Origin: Betaproteobacteria bacterium
GTDB lineage: Bacteria; Pseudomonadota; Gammaproteobacteria; Burkholderiales; Rhodocyclaceae
Assembly: GCA_016703785.1 (NCBI GenBank)
Contig: JADJBM010000009.1
Coordinates: 62,001 to 126,000, forward strand
Direction: 5' to 3'
DNA: 64,000 nt
A program made the position numbers and the translations under genes. Position 1 is the first letter of the stretch. The number at the start of each line of letters is the position of its first letter. Below the pieces are notes generated by a model. That model saw nothing but the letters and a program-made list of their open reading frames with translations, was not told where the DNA came from and searched no databases. Positions 7,223 to 15,856 of this stretch are shown piece by piece.

Positions 7223-8302
7223 TCAGGCACCCATGCGGACGCGCACGGGAATGCGGCGGCGGCCGAACTGGCCTTCGTATTTGCCGAAGCGACCGGCGAC
7301 GGGCGTGCCGCAGTGTTCGCAGTGGCCTTCCTCGGTGAGGTCGTAGGCGAGGATCTGGTGCCAGTCGCGCACGATAAGCGGCTTGCTGCAGCCGGGGCAG
7401 AAGGTGGTACCGCCTTCGGTGTCGTGCACGTTGCCGGTGTAGACGTAGCGGATGCCCTCGGCGAGCGCGATTCTGCGCGCCCGCTGCAGCGTGGCGGCGG
7501 GCGTGGCCGGCACGTCGTCGAGCTTGTAGTCGGGATGGAAGGCGGTGAAGTGGAGGGGCACGTCGCGGCCGAGTTCCCTGACGATCCACTTCGACATGGC
7601 CTCGATCTCGGCGGCGGAGTCGTTTTTGCCGGGGATCAGCAGGGTGGTCAGTTCGAACCAGCAGTCGGTCTCGTGCTTCAGATAGACCAGCGTGTCGAGC
7701 ACCGGCTGCAGGTGGGCGCCGGTGAGCTTGTAGTAGAAATCCTCGGTGAAGGCCTTCAGGTCGACGTTGGCGGCGTCCATCTTGGCGTAGAACTCGCGCC
7801 GCGCCTGGTCGTGCATGTAGCCGGCGGTGACGGCCACCGTCTGCACGCCGCGCTCGTGGCAGGCATCGGCGACGTCCATGGCGTACTCGGCGAAGATGAC
7901 CGGATCGTTGTAGGTGAAGGCGACGCTGCGGCAACCGTTCTCGGCGGCGACGCGGGCGATCTCTTCTGGCGAGGCGGCGTCCATCAGGCGGTCCATGTCC
8001 TGCGACTTGGAGATGTCCCAGTTCTGGCAGAACTTGCAGGCGAGGTTGCAGCCGGCGGTGCCGAAGGAAAAGATGCTGCTGCCGGGGAAGAAGTGGTTGA
8101 GCGGTTTTTTCTCGACGGGGTCGACGCAGAAGCCTGAACTGCGCCCGTAGGTGGTGAGCACCATGCCGTCGCCGACGCGCTGGCGCACGAAGCAGGCGCC
8201 GCGCTGGCCGTCGCGCAGCTTGCAGTCGCGCGGGCACAGGTCGCACTGGATGCGGCCGTCGTCGATGAAATGCCACCAGCGGCCGGGGTAGGTGTCGCTC
8301 AT
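7223..8302 (-). CDS. amrS: AmmeMemoRadiSam system radical SAM enzyme
   Basis: 359 residues. An N-terminal Cys-rich segment (CDLCPRDCKLRDGQRGACF, about 20-38) is followed by the radical SAM cluster CNLACKFCQNW (C-x3-C-x2-C). The barrel carries VAFTYNDPVIFAEY, NVDLKAFTEDFY and the C-terminal zinc ribbon FCPGC ... CEHCGTPV. It belongs to the pyruvate-formate-lyase-activase-like branch found with AMMECR1 and MEMO1 homologues. The reaction is unknown. Its start (MSDTYPG, 8302) overlaps the stop of amrA by four bases, so the two are translationally coupled. Confidence 0.93.
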   Translation of the reverse strand: MSDTYPGRWWHFIDDGRIQCDLCPRDCKLRDGQRGACFVRQRVGDGMVLTTYGRSSGFCVDPVEKKPLNHFFPGSSIFSFGTAGCNLACKFCQNWDISKSQDMDRLMDAASPEEIARVAAENGCRSVAFTYNDPVIFAEYAMDVADACHERGVQTVAVTAGYMHDQARREFYAKMDAANVDLKAFTEDFYYKLTGAHLQPVLDTLVYLKHETDCWFELTTLLIPGKNDSAAEIEAMSKWIVRELGRDVPLHFTAFHPDYKLDDVPATPAATLQRARRIALAEGIRYVYTGNVHDTEGGTTFCPGCSKPLIVRDWHQILAYDLTEEGHCEHCGTPVAGRFGKYEGQFGRRRIPVRVRMGA

Positions 8303-8865
8303 GCCGCGTCCTTGATTTCGGCTTCCTTCCACTTCGACACCGCGTAGCGCGACACCGTCACTTCGGCGGCCCAGAAGTTGGGCGGCAGGCCGGCCTTGCG
8401 CTTCAGCTGCTGCATGAACTGCTGCGGATCGGGCAGGCTTTCCCACACCTGCGGCAGGAAGGTGCTGCGGTGGTGGCCGTACTGGAAGACGATGCCATCC
8501 TCGCCGGGGCGCAACTGGGCCATGAAGTCGGCCTCGTCGCGGAAGTCCATGGGCGCGGGCGGCGTGAGCAGCGACACCTCGACCGAGGTGAACGCGAATT
8601 CATCGAGCACCAGCGGCTGGAAGCGCGGGTCGCGGAAGGCGGCGGCGAGGGCGTTCTCGCGCACATCCTGGGCGAGCGGGCGGTGTGCTTCGAGCGAGCC
8701 GATGCAGCCGCGCAACTGGCCGCGCTGCATCAGCGTGACGAAGGTGGCGCCGGGCTGGTGCAGCAGGTCGTGCGTCGCGGCAGATGGCGACGGCTGGCCG
8801 AGCCGCTCGCCGATGGCGGCGCGCGCCAGTTGCAGGAGCGTGTTGCCCAGCTTAGCGCTGCTCAT
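8299..8865 (-). CDS. amrA: AmmeMemoRadiSam system protein A (AMMECR1 family)
   Basis: 188 residues. AMMECR1 core: GATFVTLMQRGQLRGCIGSL (the invariant LRGCIGSL at about 57-64), then HRPLAQDVRENALAAAFRDP, VEVSLLTPP and QVWESLPDPQQFMQQLKRKA. AMMECR1 is conserved from bacteria to humans without an established reaction; the Cys in LRGCIG is the likely active residue. Start at MSSAKLGN (8865), inside the end of amrB; a further upstream ATG adds ten unconserved residues. Overlaps on both sides show a tight operon. Confidence 0.93.
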   Translation of the reverse strand: MSSAKLGNTLLQLARAAIGERLGQPSPSAATHDLLHQPGATFVTLMQRGQLRGCIGSLEAHRPLAQDVRENALAAAFRDPRFQPLVLDEFAFTSVEVSLLTPPAPMDFRDEADFMAQLRPGEDGIVFQYGHHRSTFLPQVWESLPDPQQFMQQLKRKAGLPPNFWAAEVTVSRYAVSKWKEAEIKDAA

Positions 8866-9673
8866 GGGCGGGTTCCGAGAGGGCGAAGGCGGCATAACCG
8901 ACGACGCGGGTACGGTCGCCGGCGGTGTCGCCGGAGTTGCGCAGATCGAGCAGCTCGATCTTCATGCCGCGCCGCTTGGCGCTGAGCAGGAGGCCGTTGA
9001 TCGGCGTGGCGCCGCAGGCCTGTTCGTGGTCAAGGGTCGGCTCGCAGGCGAGGATCGTCTCGACCGTGCCCCTGTCGATGCCCTGCGCCGCGGCGTACGC
9101 GTGGAAATGCGAGAGGTCCGAGCTGATGAGGATGAGCGTTTCCGGCCCGCCCCAGAGCAGGTCGAGCACCTCGGCGACCTGGGCGGGCGTGGCCGCGCCG
9201 ACGGCGAAGGGCAGCAGGGTGAAGTCGTCGAGCACGCTCTGCAGGAAGGGCACCTGCACTTCGAGCGAGTGTTCCAGGTTGTGCGCCACGTCGCTGGCGG
9301 TAACTTGCGGCAGCTGCAGCGCGGCGGCAGCGCCCTCGGCATCGATGCGCACGCTGCCGAGCGGCGTGGCGTAGGCTTCGGCGACGGGCAGGGCGAGGCC
9401 GCGGATCGGCACGCGGTGCGCCGGGCCGAGCAGCACCACGCGGCGGATCGTCGCGCGCACCGGCGCCAGCCGGGCGTAGGCGCAGGCGGCAACCGCACCG
9501 GAGTAGATGTAGCCGGCGTGCGGCACGATCAGCACCTTTGGCGCCAACGTTGATGCCTGCCGGGCCGGGACGGCCGCGAGGTAGCCGCGGATCTCCCGTG
9601 CGAGCACGGCCCCGTCGTCCGGGTAGAACATGCCGGCGACGGCGGGGGGACGGATATGCATGGAAGCGTTCAT
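8852..9673 (-). CDS. amrB: AmmeMemoRadiSam system protein B (MEMO1 family)
   Basis: 273 residues from MNASMHIRPP. The opening IRPPAVAGMFYPDD is the family signature. KVLIVPHAGYIYSGAVAACA (metal-binding His), RVVLLGPAHRVPI, VAHNLEHSLEVQVPFLQ, LILISSDLSHFHAY and ACGATPINGLLLSAKR follow. The folds and metal residues recall extradiol dioxygenases, but the role is unknown. A longer start at 9709 is possible; neither has a clear ribosome site. It heads the leftward operon amrB-amrA-radical SAM, overlapping amrA by 14 bp. Confidence 0.92.
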   Translation of the reverse strand: MNASMHIRPPAVAGMFYPDDGAVLAREIRGYLAAVPARQASTLAPKVLIVPHAGYIYSGAVAACAYARLAPVRATIRRVVLLGPAHRVPIRGLALPVAEAYATPLGSVRIDAEGAAAALQLPQVTASDVAHNLEHSLEVQVPFLQSVLDDFTLLPFAVGAATPAQVAEVLDLLWGGPETLILISSDLSHFHAYAAAQGIDRGTVETILACEPTLDHEQACGATPINGLLLSAKRRGMKIELLDLRNSGDTAGDRTRVVGYAAFALSEPAHEQR

Positions 9674-10159
9674 AGGTTTGTCAGTTTGGGTGAATGATGT
9701 CGGAATCAAGCTTCTTATTTAATTATAGGTAGCACCTCGAATACCGCGCACGCAATGCTGCGGCGCGGAACCGCTTTTCTCCCGTCATGGGAAACGGTGT
9801 TTTGCGATACGAGATATCAGGCTAACCCTTGGTCATGTATAAGAAAAACTTTGGGTTGTTATATATAAGACTTGCTTGTTGCGTCGCGTCACAGTTCCTA
9901 TACTTCACTCCGCACAAGCGCAAATGACGTAACAACGTTGCTTGCGTCTCACCCGGACTGGCACACCCGCCAGGCCGTCCCGTAAGCCGGATTCGATCTC
10001 CGGCTGCCCCGTGAATGGCTGTCGTCCCCATGGCCCGCAAGGCCGTGGCCCGGCGCCATCAGGTTCCAGAGTCTTTTTTTGCCCGGTTTGCGCCTGGAGC
10101 GTCCGCTTGGCATTCAGACCCTGGTAGAAACATGGTTATTTTAACCCTGAAGGATTTAG
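9674..10159. other. 486-bp intergenic region between divergent amr and rnf operons
   Basis: No convincing gene is seen; short frames here lack ribosome sites and resemble nothing. The left part (9700-9900) is AT-rich, with TTATTTAATTATAGG and TTGTTATATATAAG, fitting divergent promoters. The right part (9930-10090) is GC-rich with short inverted repeats (CAACGTTG) and a T7 run near 10074-10080 after GGTTCCAGAGTC. A regulated leader before rnfB is possible, but I recognise no known RNA family. Confidence 0.55.
9876..9904 (+). promoter_or_regulatory. candidate sigma-70 promoter for the rnf operon
   Basis: TTGTTG at 9876-9881 and TATACT at 9899-9904 with a 17-bp spacer, facing rnfB. It would leave a leader of about 250 nt. 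Moderate match only. Confidence 0.4.
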
Positions 10160-11050
10160 ATGGGCAGCATCGGATCGATGACGGAACTCGCTTACGCCGG
10201 GATTTTCATGGCGTTGCTGGGCGTCGTCCTGGCGGGCGTGATCGCTTTCGCCAACCGGCGCCTGTACGTCTATGAGGACCCGCGCATCGAGCAGGTCGAG
10301 GACCTGCTGCCGAAATCCAATTGCGGCGCCTGCGGCATGGCCGGCTGCCGCAACTTTGCCGAAAAGGTCGTCGCCGGCGAGATCGTGCCCGCCCAATGCA
10401 CCGTGAATGCACCGGCGCAAAACGGCGTGATTGCCGATCTGCTCGGCGTGGAGGCCGGCTCGGTGGAAAAACGCGTGGCGCGCCTGGCCTGTGCCGGCGG
10501 CAAACATGTGGCCTTCATGCGCGCCCGCTATGCCGGCCTGTCAACCTGCCGCGCCGCGGCCGTCGTCAGCGGCGGCGGCAAGGATTGCGCCTGGGGCTGC
10601 CTGGGCCTGGCCGATTGCGCCACGGTATGCGACTCCGACGCCATCCACATGGATGTCCACGGCCTGCCGGTGGTGGACGCCGACAAGTGCACCGCCTGCA
10701 ACGACTGCGTCGAGGTCTGCCCGAAGGGGCTTTTCACGCTGGAACCCGTTTCACGCAAGTTGTGGGTGGCCTGCAAGAACCTCGCCGACGGCGATACCGC
10801 CGAAGCGAGCTGCGAGGTGGCCTGCACCGCCTGCGGCAAGTGCGTCGTCGACGCTGCGCCCGGCTTGATGAAGCTCGAGAACAACCTGGTCGTAATCGAT
10901 TACGAACAGAACACGCGTGCTGCGAAACAGGCCATCGAACGCTGCCCGACCGGTGCGATCGTCTGGTTCGACAACCCGAATACCCCGATCAAAGGCGTGG
11001 AGTCGAAGAAGATACTGCGCCAGAACCCGCTTCCCCTGATAGGTGCATGA
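10160..11050 (+). CDS. rnfB: electron transport complex subunit RnfB, long form
   Basis: 296 residues. N-terminal membrane anchor (LAYAGIFMALLGVVLAGVIA) precedes the Fe-S module CGACGMAGCRNFAEKVVAG, then CAWGCLGLADCATVC, the ferredoxin motif CTACNDCVEVCP, and a second cysteine group (CEVACTACGKC, then CPTGAIVW). RnfB passes electrons between ferredoxin and the Rnf membrane complex, coupling the ferredoxin/NAD step to ion movement. It is much longer than the E. coli RsxB form (about 190). AGGA lies 5 bases before the ATG. It heads the operon and is followed after 9 bp by the 2-oxoacid oxidoreductase. Confidence 0.93.
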   Translation: MGSIGSMTELAYAGIFMALLGVVLAGVIAFANRRLYVYEDPRIEQVEDLLPKSNCGACGMAGCRNFAEKVVAGEIVPAQCTVNAPAQNGVIADLLGVEAGSVEKRVARLACAGGKHVAFMRARYAGLSTCRAAAVVSGGGKDCAWGCLGLADCATVCDSDAIHMDVHGLPVVDADKCTACNDCVEVCPKGLFTLEPVSRKLWVACKNLADGDTAEASCEVACTACGKCVVDAAPGLMKLENNLVVIDYEQNTRAAKQAIERCPTGAIVWFDNPNTPIKGVESKKILRQNPLPLIGA

Positions 11051-11059
11051 GGTGCTGAC

Positions 11060-12295
11060 ATGCTGAAAAAACTGATGGAATACAAACTCTTCGAATCCGC
11101 CTCCGGCGCCGGCAAGGACAAGACGAAGGTCAAGTACCCGGGCGTGCGCGAGGCGGTGGACGGCAATACCGCCGTCGTCCATGTCGAGCGCGAAGCATCG
11201 GATGCCGCCGGCGCCTACCCCATCACGCCCTCCACGCAGATGGGCGAGTACTGGGCCGAGGCCGTGGCGCAGGGGCACCTCAATATTTCCGACCGTCCGC
11301 TGATCTTCATCGAGCCGGAATCGGAGCACGCCGCCGCGGGCGTTACCGCCGGCATGTCGATGACCGGCCTGCGCGCCACCAACTTCTCCTCGGCGCAGGG
11401 CGTGGCCTTCATGCACGAATCGCTTTATGCCGCGGTCGGCAAAAGGCTGCCGTACGTGCTCAACATGGGTTGCCGCGCCATCACCAAGGCCAGCCTCAAC
11501 GTGCATTGCGGCCACGACGACTACCACTGCGTCGACGACACCGGCTTCATCCAGGTGATGGCGAAGGACGCCCAGGGCGCGGCCGACCTCAACCTGATCG
11601 GGCGCAAGGTGGCGGAGATCTCGCTGACGCCGGCCATCATCGGCCAGGACGGCTTCCTCACCACGCACCTGATCGAATCGGTACGCCTGCCCGAGCGTGC
11701 GCTGGTGGCCGAGTACCTCGGCAAGCCGGACGACATCATCGACACGCCGACGCCGGCGCAGGCCATGCTCTACGGCCCGACGCGCCGCCGCGTGCCGGCG
11801 ATCTGGGACGTGGACGTGCCGCTGCTCTCCGGCTCGGTGCAGAACCAGGATGCCTACATGCAGGCGGTGGCCGGCCAGCGGCCGTACTTCTTCGACCACA
11901 TCGGCGAGATCACCGACCGCTGCATGGTGGAGTTCGCCGAACTGACCGGCCGGCGCTACCAGCGCGTGGCGGGCTATCGCACGGAGGATGCCGATTACCT
12001 GATCGTCGGCATGGGCAGCATGATCGTGCAGGCGGAGGCCGTCGCCGATTACCTGCGCGAGACACGCAAGCTCAAGGTCGGCGTGGTGGACCTGACCATG
12101 TTCCGCCCCTTCCCGGGCGATCTCATCGGCAAGATCCTCAAGGGCAAGAAGGGCGTGGCGGTGCTGGAGCGCACCGACCAGCCGCTGGCCGAGGACCTGC
12201 CGCTGATGCGCGAGGTGCGCGCCACGGTGTCGAAGTGCCTGGAGAACGGCGTACAGCACATCCGCCGCTACCGCTCAGGGCAAGCCGGCCTATGA
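11060..12295 (+). CDS. nifJ: 2-oxoacid (pyruvate):ferredoxin oxidoreductase, N-terminal (alpha) part, truncated by frameshift
   Basis: 411 residues of a NifJ-type enzyme. The alpha domain shows GAYPITPSTQMGEYW, IEPESEHAAAGVTAGMSMTG, RATNFSSAQGVAFMHE and the domain II region LIVGMGSMIVQAEAVADYL with VVDLTMFRPFP. The family oxidises pyruvate or a similar 2-oxoacid with CoA, TPP and Fe-S clusters, reducing ferredoxin. The frame ends early at 12295 because of an apparent extra G in the run at 12278-12280. The next 46 codons (KPAYEGYAAYAS, LYSGCYGLGSRDLQP) are in another frame, and the original frame resumes at 12419. One gene spanning 11060-15832 is inferred. Confidence 0.85.
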   Translation: MLKKLMEYKLFESASGAGKDKTKVKYPGVREAVDGNTAVVHVEREASDAAGAYPITPSTQMGEYWAEAVAQGHLNISDRPLIFIEPESEHAAAGVTAGMSMTGLRATNFSSAQGVAFMHESLYAAVGKRLPYVLNMGCRAITKASLNVHCGHDDYHCVDDTGFIQVMAKDAQGAADLNLIGRKVAEISLTPAIIGQDGFLTTHLIESVRLPERALVAEYLGKPDDIIDTPTPAQAMLYGPTRRRVPAIWDVDVPLLSGSVQNQDAYMQAVAGQRPYFFDHIGEITDRCMVEFAELTGRRYQRVAGYRTEDADYLIVGMGSMIVQAEAVADYLRETRKLKVGVVDLTMFRPFPGDLIGKILKGKKGVAVLERTDQPLAEDLPLMREVRATVSKCLENGVQHIRRYRSGQAGL

Positions 12296-12418
12296 AGGCT
12301 ATGCCGCGTACGCCTCCGCGAAGGACATGCCGCGCCTGTATTCGGGCTGCTACGGCCTGGGTTCGCGCGACCTGCAGCCGGAGGCACTGATCGGCGCCGT
12401 CGAGAACATGGTGCCCGC

Positions 12419-15400
12419 ATGCACTCGGTGGGCGGCTGGGGCGCCATCACCACCGGCAAGAACCTGGCGATGACGCTGTACGAACTGCTCGGCTGGGACA
12501 TCAAGGCCAACCCCAAGTACGGCTCGGAGAAGAAGGGCCAGCCGACCACCTATTACCTCTCTGCCTCGCCGGAGCCGATCCGCGTGAACTGCGAGTACGT
12601 CTACGTGGACGTGGTGCTCTCGCCCGACCCCAACGTGCATGAGCACTCGAATCCCGTGGCCGGCCTGAAGAAGGGCGGCGTGCTCATCCTGCAGAGCAAC
12701 CGCGAGGAAGCCGACCTGTGGGCCAGCTTCCCGCTGTGGATGCAGAAGCAGATCGTCGACAACGACATCCGCGTCTTCTACCTCGATGCCTTCCAGATTG
12801 CCCGCGAAGAGGCCGGTAGCGCCGACCTGCAGCTGCGCATGCAGGGCATCGCCTTCCAGGGCGCGTTCTTCGCCGCTTCGCCGGTGATGAAGAATGCCGA
12901 ATTGTCCGAGGAAAAGCTGTTCAAGGCCATCGAGGACCAGTTGCAGGCGAAATTCGGCGACAAGGGCAAGCGCGTGGTGGACGACAACCTGCGCGTGGTG
13001 CGCCGCGGTTACAGCGAACTGAAGGAGATCCGGGAAAAGTCAGTCGGTGCGACACGGCGCAACCTGGCGGAGAAGGCGGCGGGAATGCCGATCATGCTCA
13101 AGCAGCTTCCCGAGGGCGACGGCCGCGTTGCCGACATCCACCGCTTCTGGGAACAGACCGGCAGTTTCTACGCCAGCGGCAAGGGCTCGGACAACCTGGT
13201 CGACCCGTTCATCGGCGCCTCGCTGGTGCCGGCGGCGACCGGGGTGTTCCGCGACATGACGCAGATCCGCTTCGAATATCCGGAATGGATCGCGGAGAAC
13301 TGCACGGCCTGCGGCAACTGCTACACGGAGTGCCCGGACAGCGCCATCCCCGGCCTGGTGAGCTCGGTGGCCGACATCTTCAACACCGCCGTGACGCGCG
13401 TCGAGCGCGGCGGCCGGCCGACGCGCTTCCTGCGCCGCGCCGTGCGCACATTGGAGAAGAAGCTGCGCGGCATGATCGAAGGGGACGGCGTGAGCGTGCG
13501 TCCGCTCATCGACGACGCCATCAACGCCACGATCGCCGAGGCGCCGGAGGCCGAGCGCGAGAAGCTGGCCGAGGAGTTCGGACTCTTCCGCGACTCGATC
13601 GGCGACTTCCAGTTCGGCACCACCAAGCCCTACTGGACGCAGAAGGAGAAGAAGGGCAAGGGCGCGGGCGGCCTGTTCTCCATCACCATCAACCCTTACA
13701 CCTGCAAGGGCTGCGCGCTGTGCGTCAAGGTCTGCGAGGACGACGCCCTGCGCATGGTGACGCAGACCGAGGAATCCACCGAACGCCTGCGCCAGGACTG
13801 GAATTTCTGGCTCGACCTGCCGACCACGCCGAAGGAGTACAGCCGCATCGACAGCCTCGACGAGAAGATCGGCGCGCTGGAGACGCTGCTGCTCGACAAG
13901 CGCAACTACGGCTCGATGCCCTGCGGCGACGGCGCCTGCCTGGGTTGCGGCGAAAAGACCGCCATCCACCTGTTCACCGGCACCGTGACGGCGCTGATGC
14001 AGCCGCGCGTGGAACAGCATGTCGCGCACCTGGACGACCTGATTGGCCGCCTGGAGAAGCACATCCGCATGAAGCTGACCGAGTCGGTGGATCTCTCCGA
14101 CACCGGTGCGGTACTGAAGGCAGTCAGTGCCTCGCAGGGAGAGGATCTGACGCTGGCCAGCCTGTCGGCGAAGATCATGGAGAACAAGCCTTCGCGGCCG
14201 CTCGATCCGGCCTGGGTGAAGTGGGCGACGCAGCTCATCGAGAAGCTGAAGGACCTGAAGTGGCGCTATGTCGAGGGGCCGACCGGCCGCGGCCGTGCCG
14301 AAATGGGCATCATCAACTCGACCGGTTGCACCTCGGTGTGGGGCTCGACCTATCCCTTCCACCCCTATCCCTTCCCCTGGACCAGCCACCTGTTCCAGGA
14401 CAGCCCGTCGGTGGCGATGGGCATCTTCGAGGGCCACATGGCGAAGATGGCGGAGGGCTTCAAGGCGGTGCGCATGGCCGAACTGGAACTCGCCAATGAA
14501 TTCTCCGTCGACAAGCACGAGGACTTCTTCCGTCGTTTCACCTGGCAGAAGTTTTCCGAAGAGGAGTGGCTGCTTTGCCCGCCGGTGGTCTCCATCGGCG
14601 GCGACGGCGCCATGTACGACATCGGCTTCCAGAACCTGTCGCGCGCGCTCATGTCCGGCATGCCGATCAAGGTGCTGGTGGTCGACACGCAGGTGTATTC
14701 CAACACCGGCGGCCAGGCCTGCACCTCGGGTTTCATCAGCCAGGTGTCCGACATGGCTCCCTTCGGTGTGGCGCAGCGCGGCAAGCAGGAGACGCGCAAG
14801 GAAATCAGCCTGATCGGCATGGCGCACCGCACCTCCTACGTGATGTCCGGCACCATCGCCCATACCAACCACTTGATCGAAAGCTACATCGACGGCCTCA
14901 ATTCTCGCCGCCCGGCGCTGTTCAACATTTACGCCGTTTGCCCGCCGGAGCACGGCATCGGCGACGACAAGAGCGTGGACCAGAGCAAGCTGGCAGTGGA
15001 GGGGCGTGCCTATCCGCTGTTCCGCTTCGATCCGGATGCGGGCGTGACCTTCTCGGAGTGCGTCAGCCTCGAAGGCAATCCGGCACTCGACCTGGACTGG
15101 CCGGTCTACACCCTGAACTACACCGACGAGAACGGCGCAGCGCAGAAGATGGACCTGCCGATGACCTTCGCCGACTTCGCCGCGACGGAAGGGCGCTTTG
15201 CCAAGCAGTTCCGCAAGGCGCCGCCCGAGACATGGAACGACGACATGGTGCCGCTGGCCGACTTCCTGTCGCTCGACAAGGGCGAGCGGGGGGGCAAGTT
15301 CCCCTTCATCTGGGCGGTGGATAAAAAGAACCGCCTCATGCGCCTGCTGCTGACCGACGATCTGGTGCGTGCCTCCGAAGAGCGCCTGAATTTCTGGAAA

Positions 15401-15832
15401 CAGCTGAAGAACATCGCCGGACTCGACAAGGCGGCCGTGGATACCGAAATGCTGGCCGACCAGGTGCGTGCGGAACTGCTGGCGAAGATCACCGCCAGCC
15501 TGGGCGTGGCAGGCGGCGTTGCGCCGGCAGCCAGCGCGCCGCACGCGCCGGTGGCGCAGGGGACGGCCGTGGCGGCGGACGGCTACGAGCCGGTCTGGGT
15601 CGAGTCGCCGGAATGCACCGCCTGCGACGAATGCACCACCCTTGCGCCGAAGGTCTTCGTCTACAACGACCAGAAGCAGGCGATCGTGGTGAATCCGAAG
15701 GGCGGCAAGTACGCTGATATCGTCAAGGCGGCAGAGAAGTGCACCGCCGGTTGCCTGCACCCTGGCACGCCTTGGAATATGAACGAGCCGGGCATCGAGA
15801 AACTGATGCAGCGCGCTGCGAAGTACAACTGA
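12419..15832 (+). CDS. nifJ: 2-oxoacid (pyruvate):ferredoxin oxidoreductase, gamma-delta-beta part with extra C-terminal ferredoxin
   Basis: 1137 residues. Order: gamma domain (HSVGGWGAITTGKNLAMTLY, 2-50), two 4Fe-4S motifs (CTACGNCYTECP about 296, CKGCALCVKVCE about 430), beta domain with cluster cysteines CGDGACLGCGEKT (about 501), and the TPP/Mg loop GGDGAMYDIGFQN (about 727). A C-terminal single-cluster ferredoxin (CTACDEC about 1066, CTAGCLHPGTPW) is added, which classic NifJ lacks. The start is only the first ATG after a frameshift; the gene truly begins at 11060. Dispersed motif copy 8 sits in frame at about residue 206. Lies between rnfB and rnfC, implying electron exchange with Rnf. 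Confidence 0.9.
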   Translation: MHSVGGWGAITTGKNLAMTLYELLGWDIKANPKYGSEKKGQPTTYYLSASPEPIRVNCEYVYVDVVLSPDPNVHEHSNPVAGLKKGGVLILQSNREEADLWASFPLWMQKQIVDNDIRVFYLDAFQIAREEAGSADLQLRMQGIAFQGAFFAASPVMKNAELSEEKLFKAIEDQLQAKFGDKGKRVVDDNLRVVRRGYSELKEIREKSVGATRRNLAEKAAGMPIMLKQLPEGDGRVADIHRFWEQTGSFYASGKGSDNLVDPFIGASLVPAATGVFRDMTQIRFEYPEWIAENCTACGNCYTECPDSAIPGLVSSVADIFNTAVTRVERGGRPTRFLRRAVRTLEKKLRGMIEGDGVSVRPLIDDAINATIAEAPEAEREKLAEEFGLFRDSIGDFQFGTTKPYWTQKEKKGKGAGGLFSITINPYTCKGCALCVKVCEDDALRMVTQTEESTERLRQDWNFWLDLPTTPKEYSRIDSLDEKIGALETLLLDKRNYGSMPCGDGACLGCGEKTAIHLFTGTVTALMQPRVEQHVAHLDDLIGRLEKHIRMKLTESVDLSDTGAVLKAVSASQGEDLTLASLSAKIMENKPSRPLDPAWVKWATQLIEKLKDLKWRYVEGPTGRGRAEMGIINSTGCTSVWGSTYPFHPYPFPWTSHLFQDSPSVAMGIFEGHMAKMAEGFKAVRMAELELANEFSVDKHEDFFRRFTWQKFSEEEWLLCPPVVSIGGDGAMYDIGFQNLSRALMSGMPIKVLVVDTQVYSNTGGQACTSGFISQVSDMAPFGVAQRGKQETRKEISLIGMAHRTSYVMSGTIAHTNHLIESYIDGLNSRRPALFNIYAVCPPEHGIGDDKSVDQSKLAVEGRAYPLFRFDPDAGVTFSECVSLEGNPALDLDWPVYTLNYTDENGAAQKMDLPMTFADFAATEGRFAKQFRKAPPETWNDDMVPLADFLSLDKGERGGKFPFIWAVDKKNRLMRLLLTDDLVRASEERLNFWKQLKNIAGLDKAAVDTEMLADQVRAELLAKITASLGVAGGVAPAASAPHAPVAQGTAVAADGYEPVWVESPECTACDECTTLAPKVFVYNDQKQAIVVNPKGGKYADIVKAAEKCTAGCLHPGTPWNMNEPGIEKLMQRAAKYN
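13036..13059 (+). repeat. 24-bp bipartite dispersed motif, copy 8
   Basis: AAAGTCAG, middle TCGGTGCGACA, then CGGCG. It lies inside the oxidoreductase gene in the linker between the gamma domain and the ferredoxin domain, read as KSVGATRR. It is closest to intergenic copies 3 and 5. Confidence 0.85.
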
Positions 15833-15856
15833 TGAACGTGAAAGCAAGCGCGTTAT

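Noticed and set aside
9822..10040. A 72-codon frame in the gap upstream of rnfB
   Set aside because: No ribosome site, odd composition and no resemblance to a protein family.
12278..12418. Programmed frameshifting in the oxidoreductase
   Set aside because: Two opposite shifts at sites without slippery heptamers or a typical downstream stimulator; similar indels elsewhere favour sequence errors.
14118..14142. GCAGTCAGTGCCTCGCAGG inside the oxidoreductase gene
   Set aside because: Resembles the middle of some motif copies but lacks AAAGTCAG and CGGCG.
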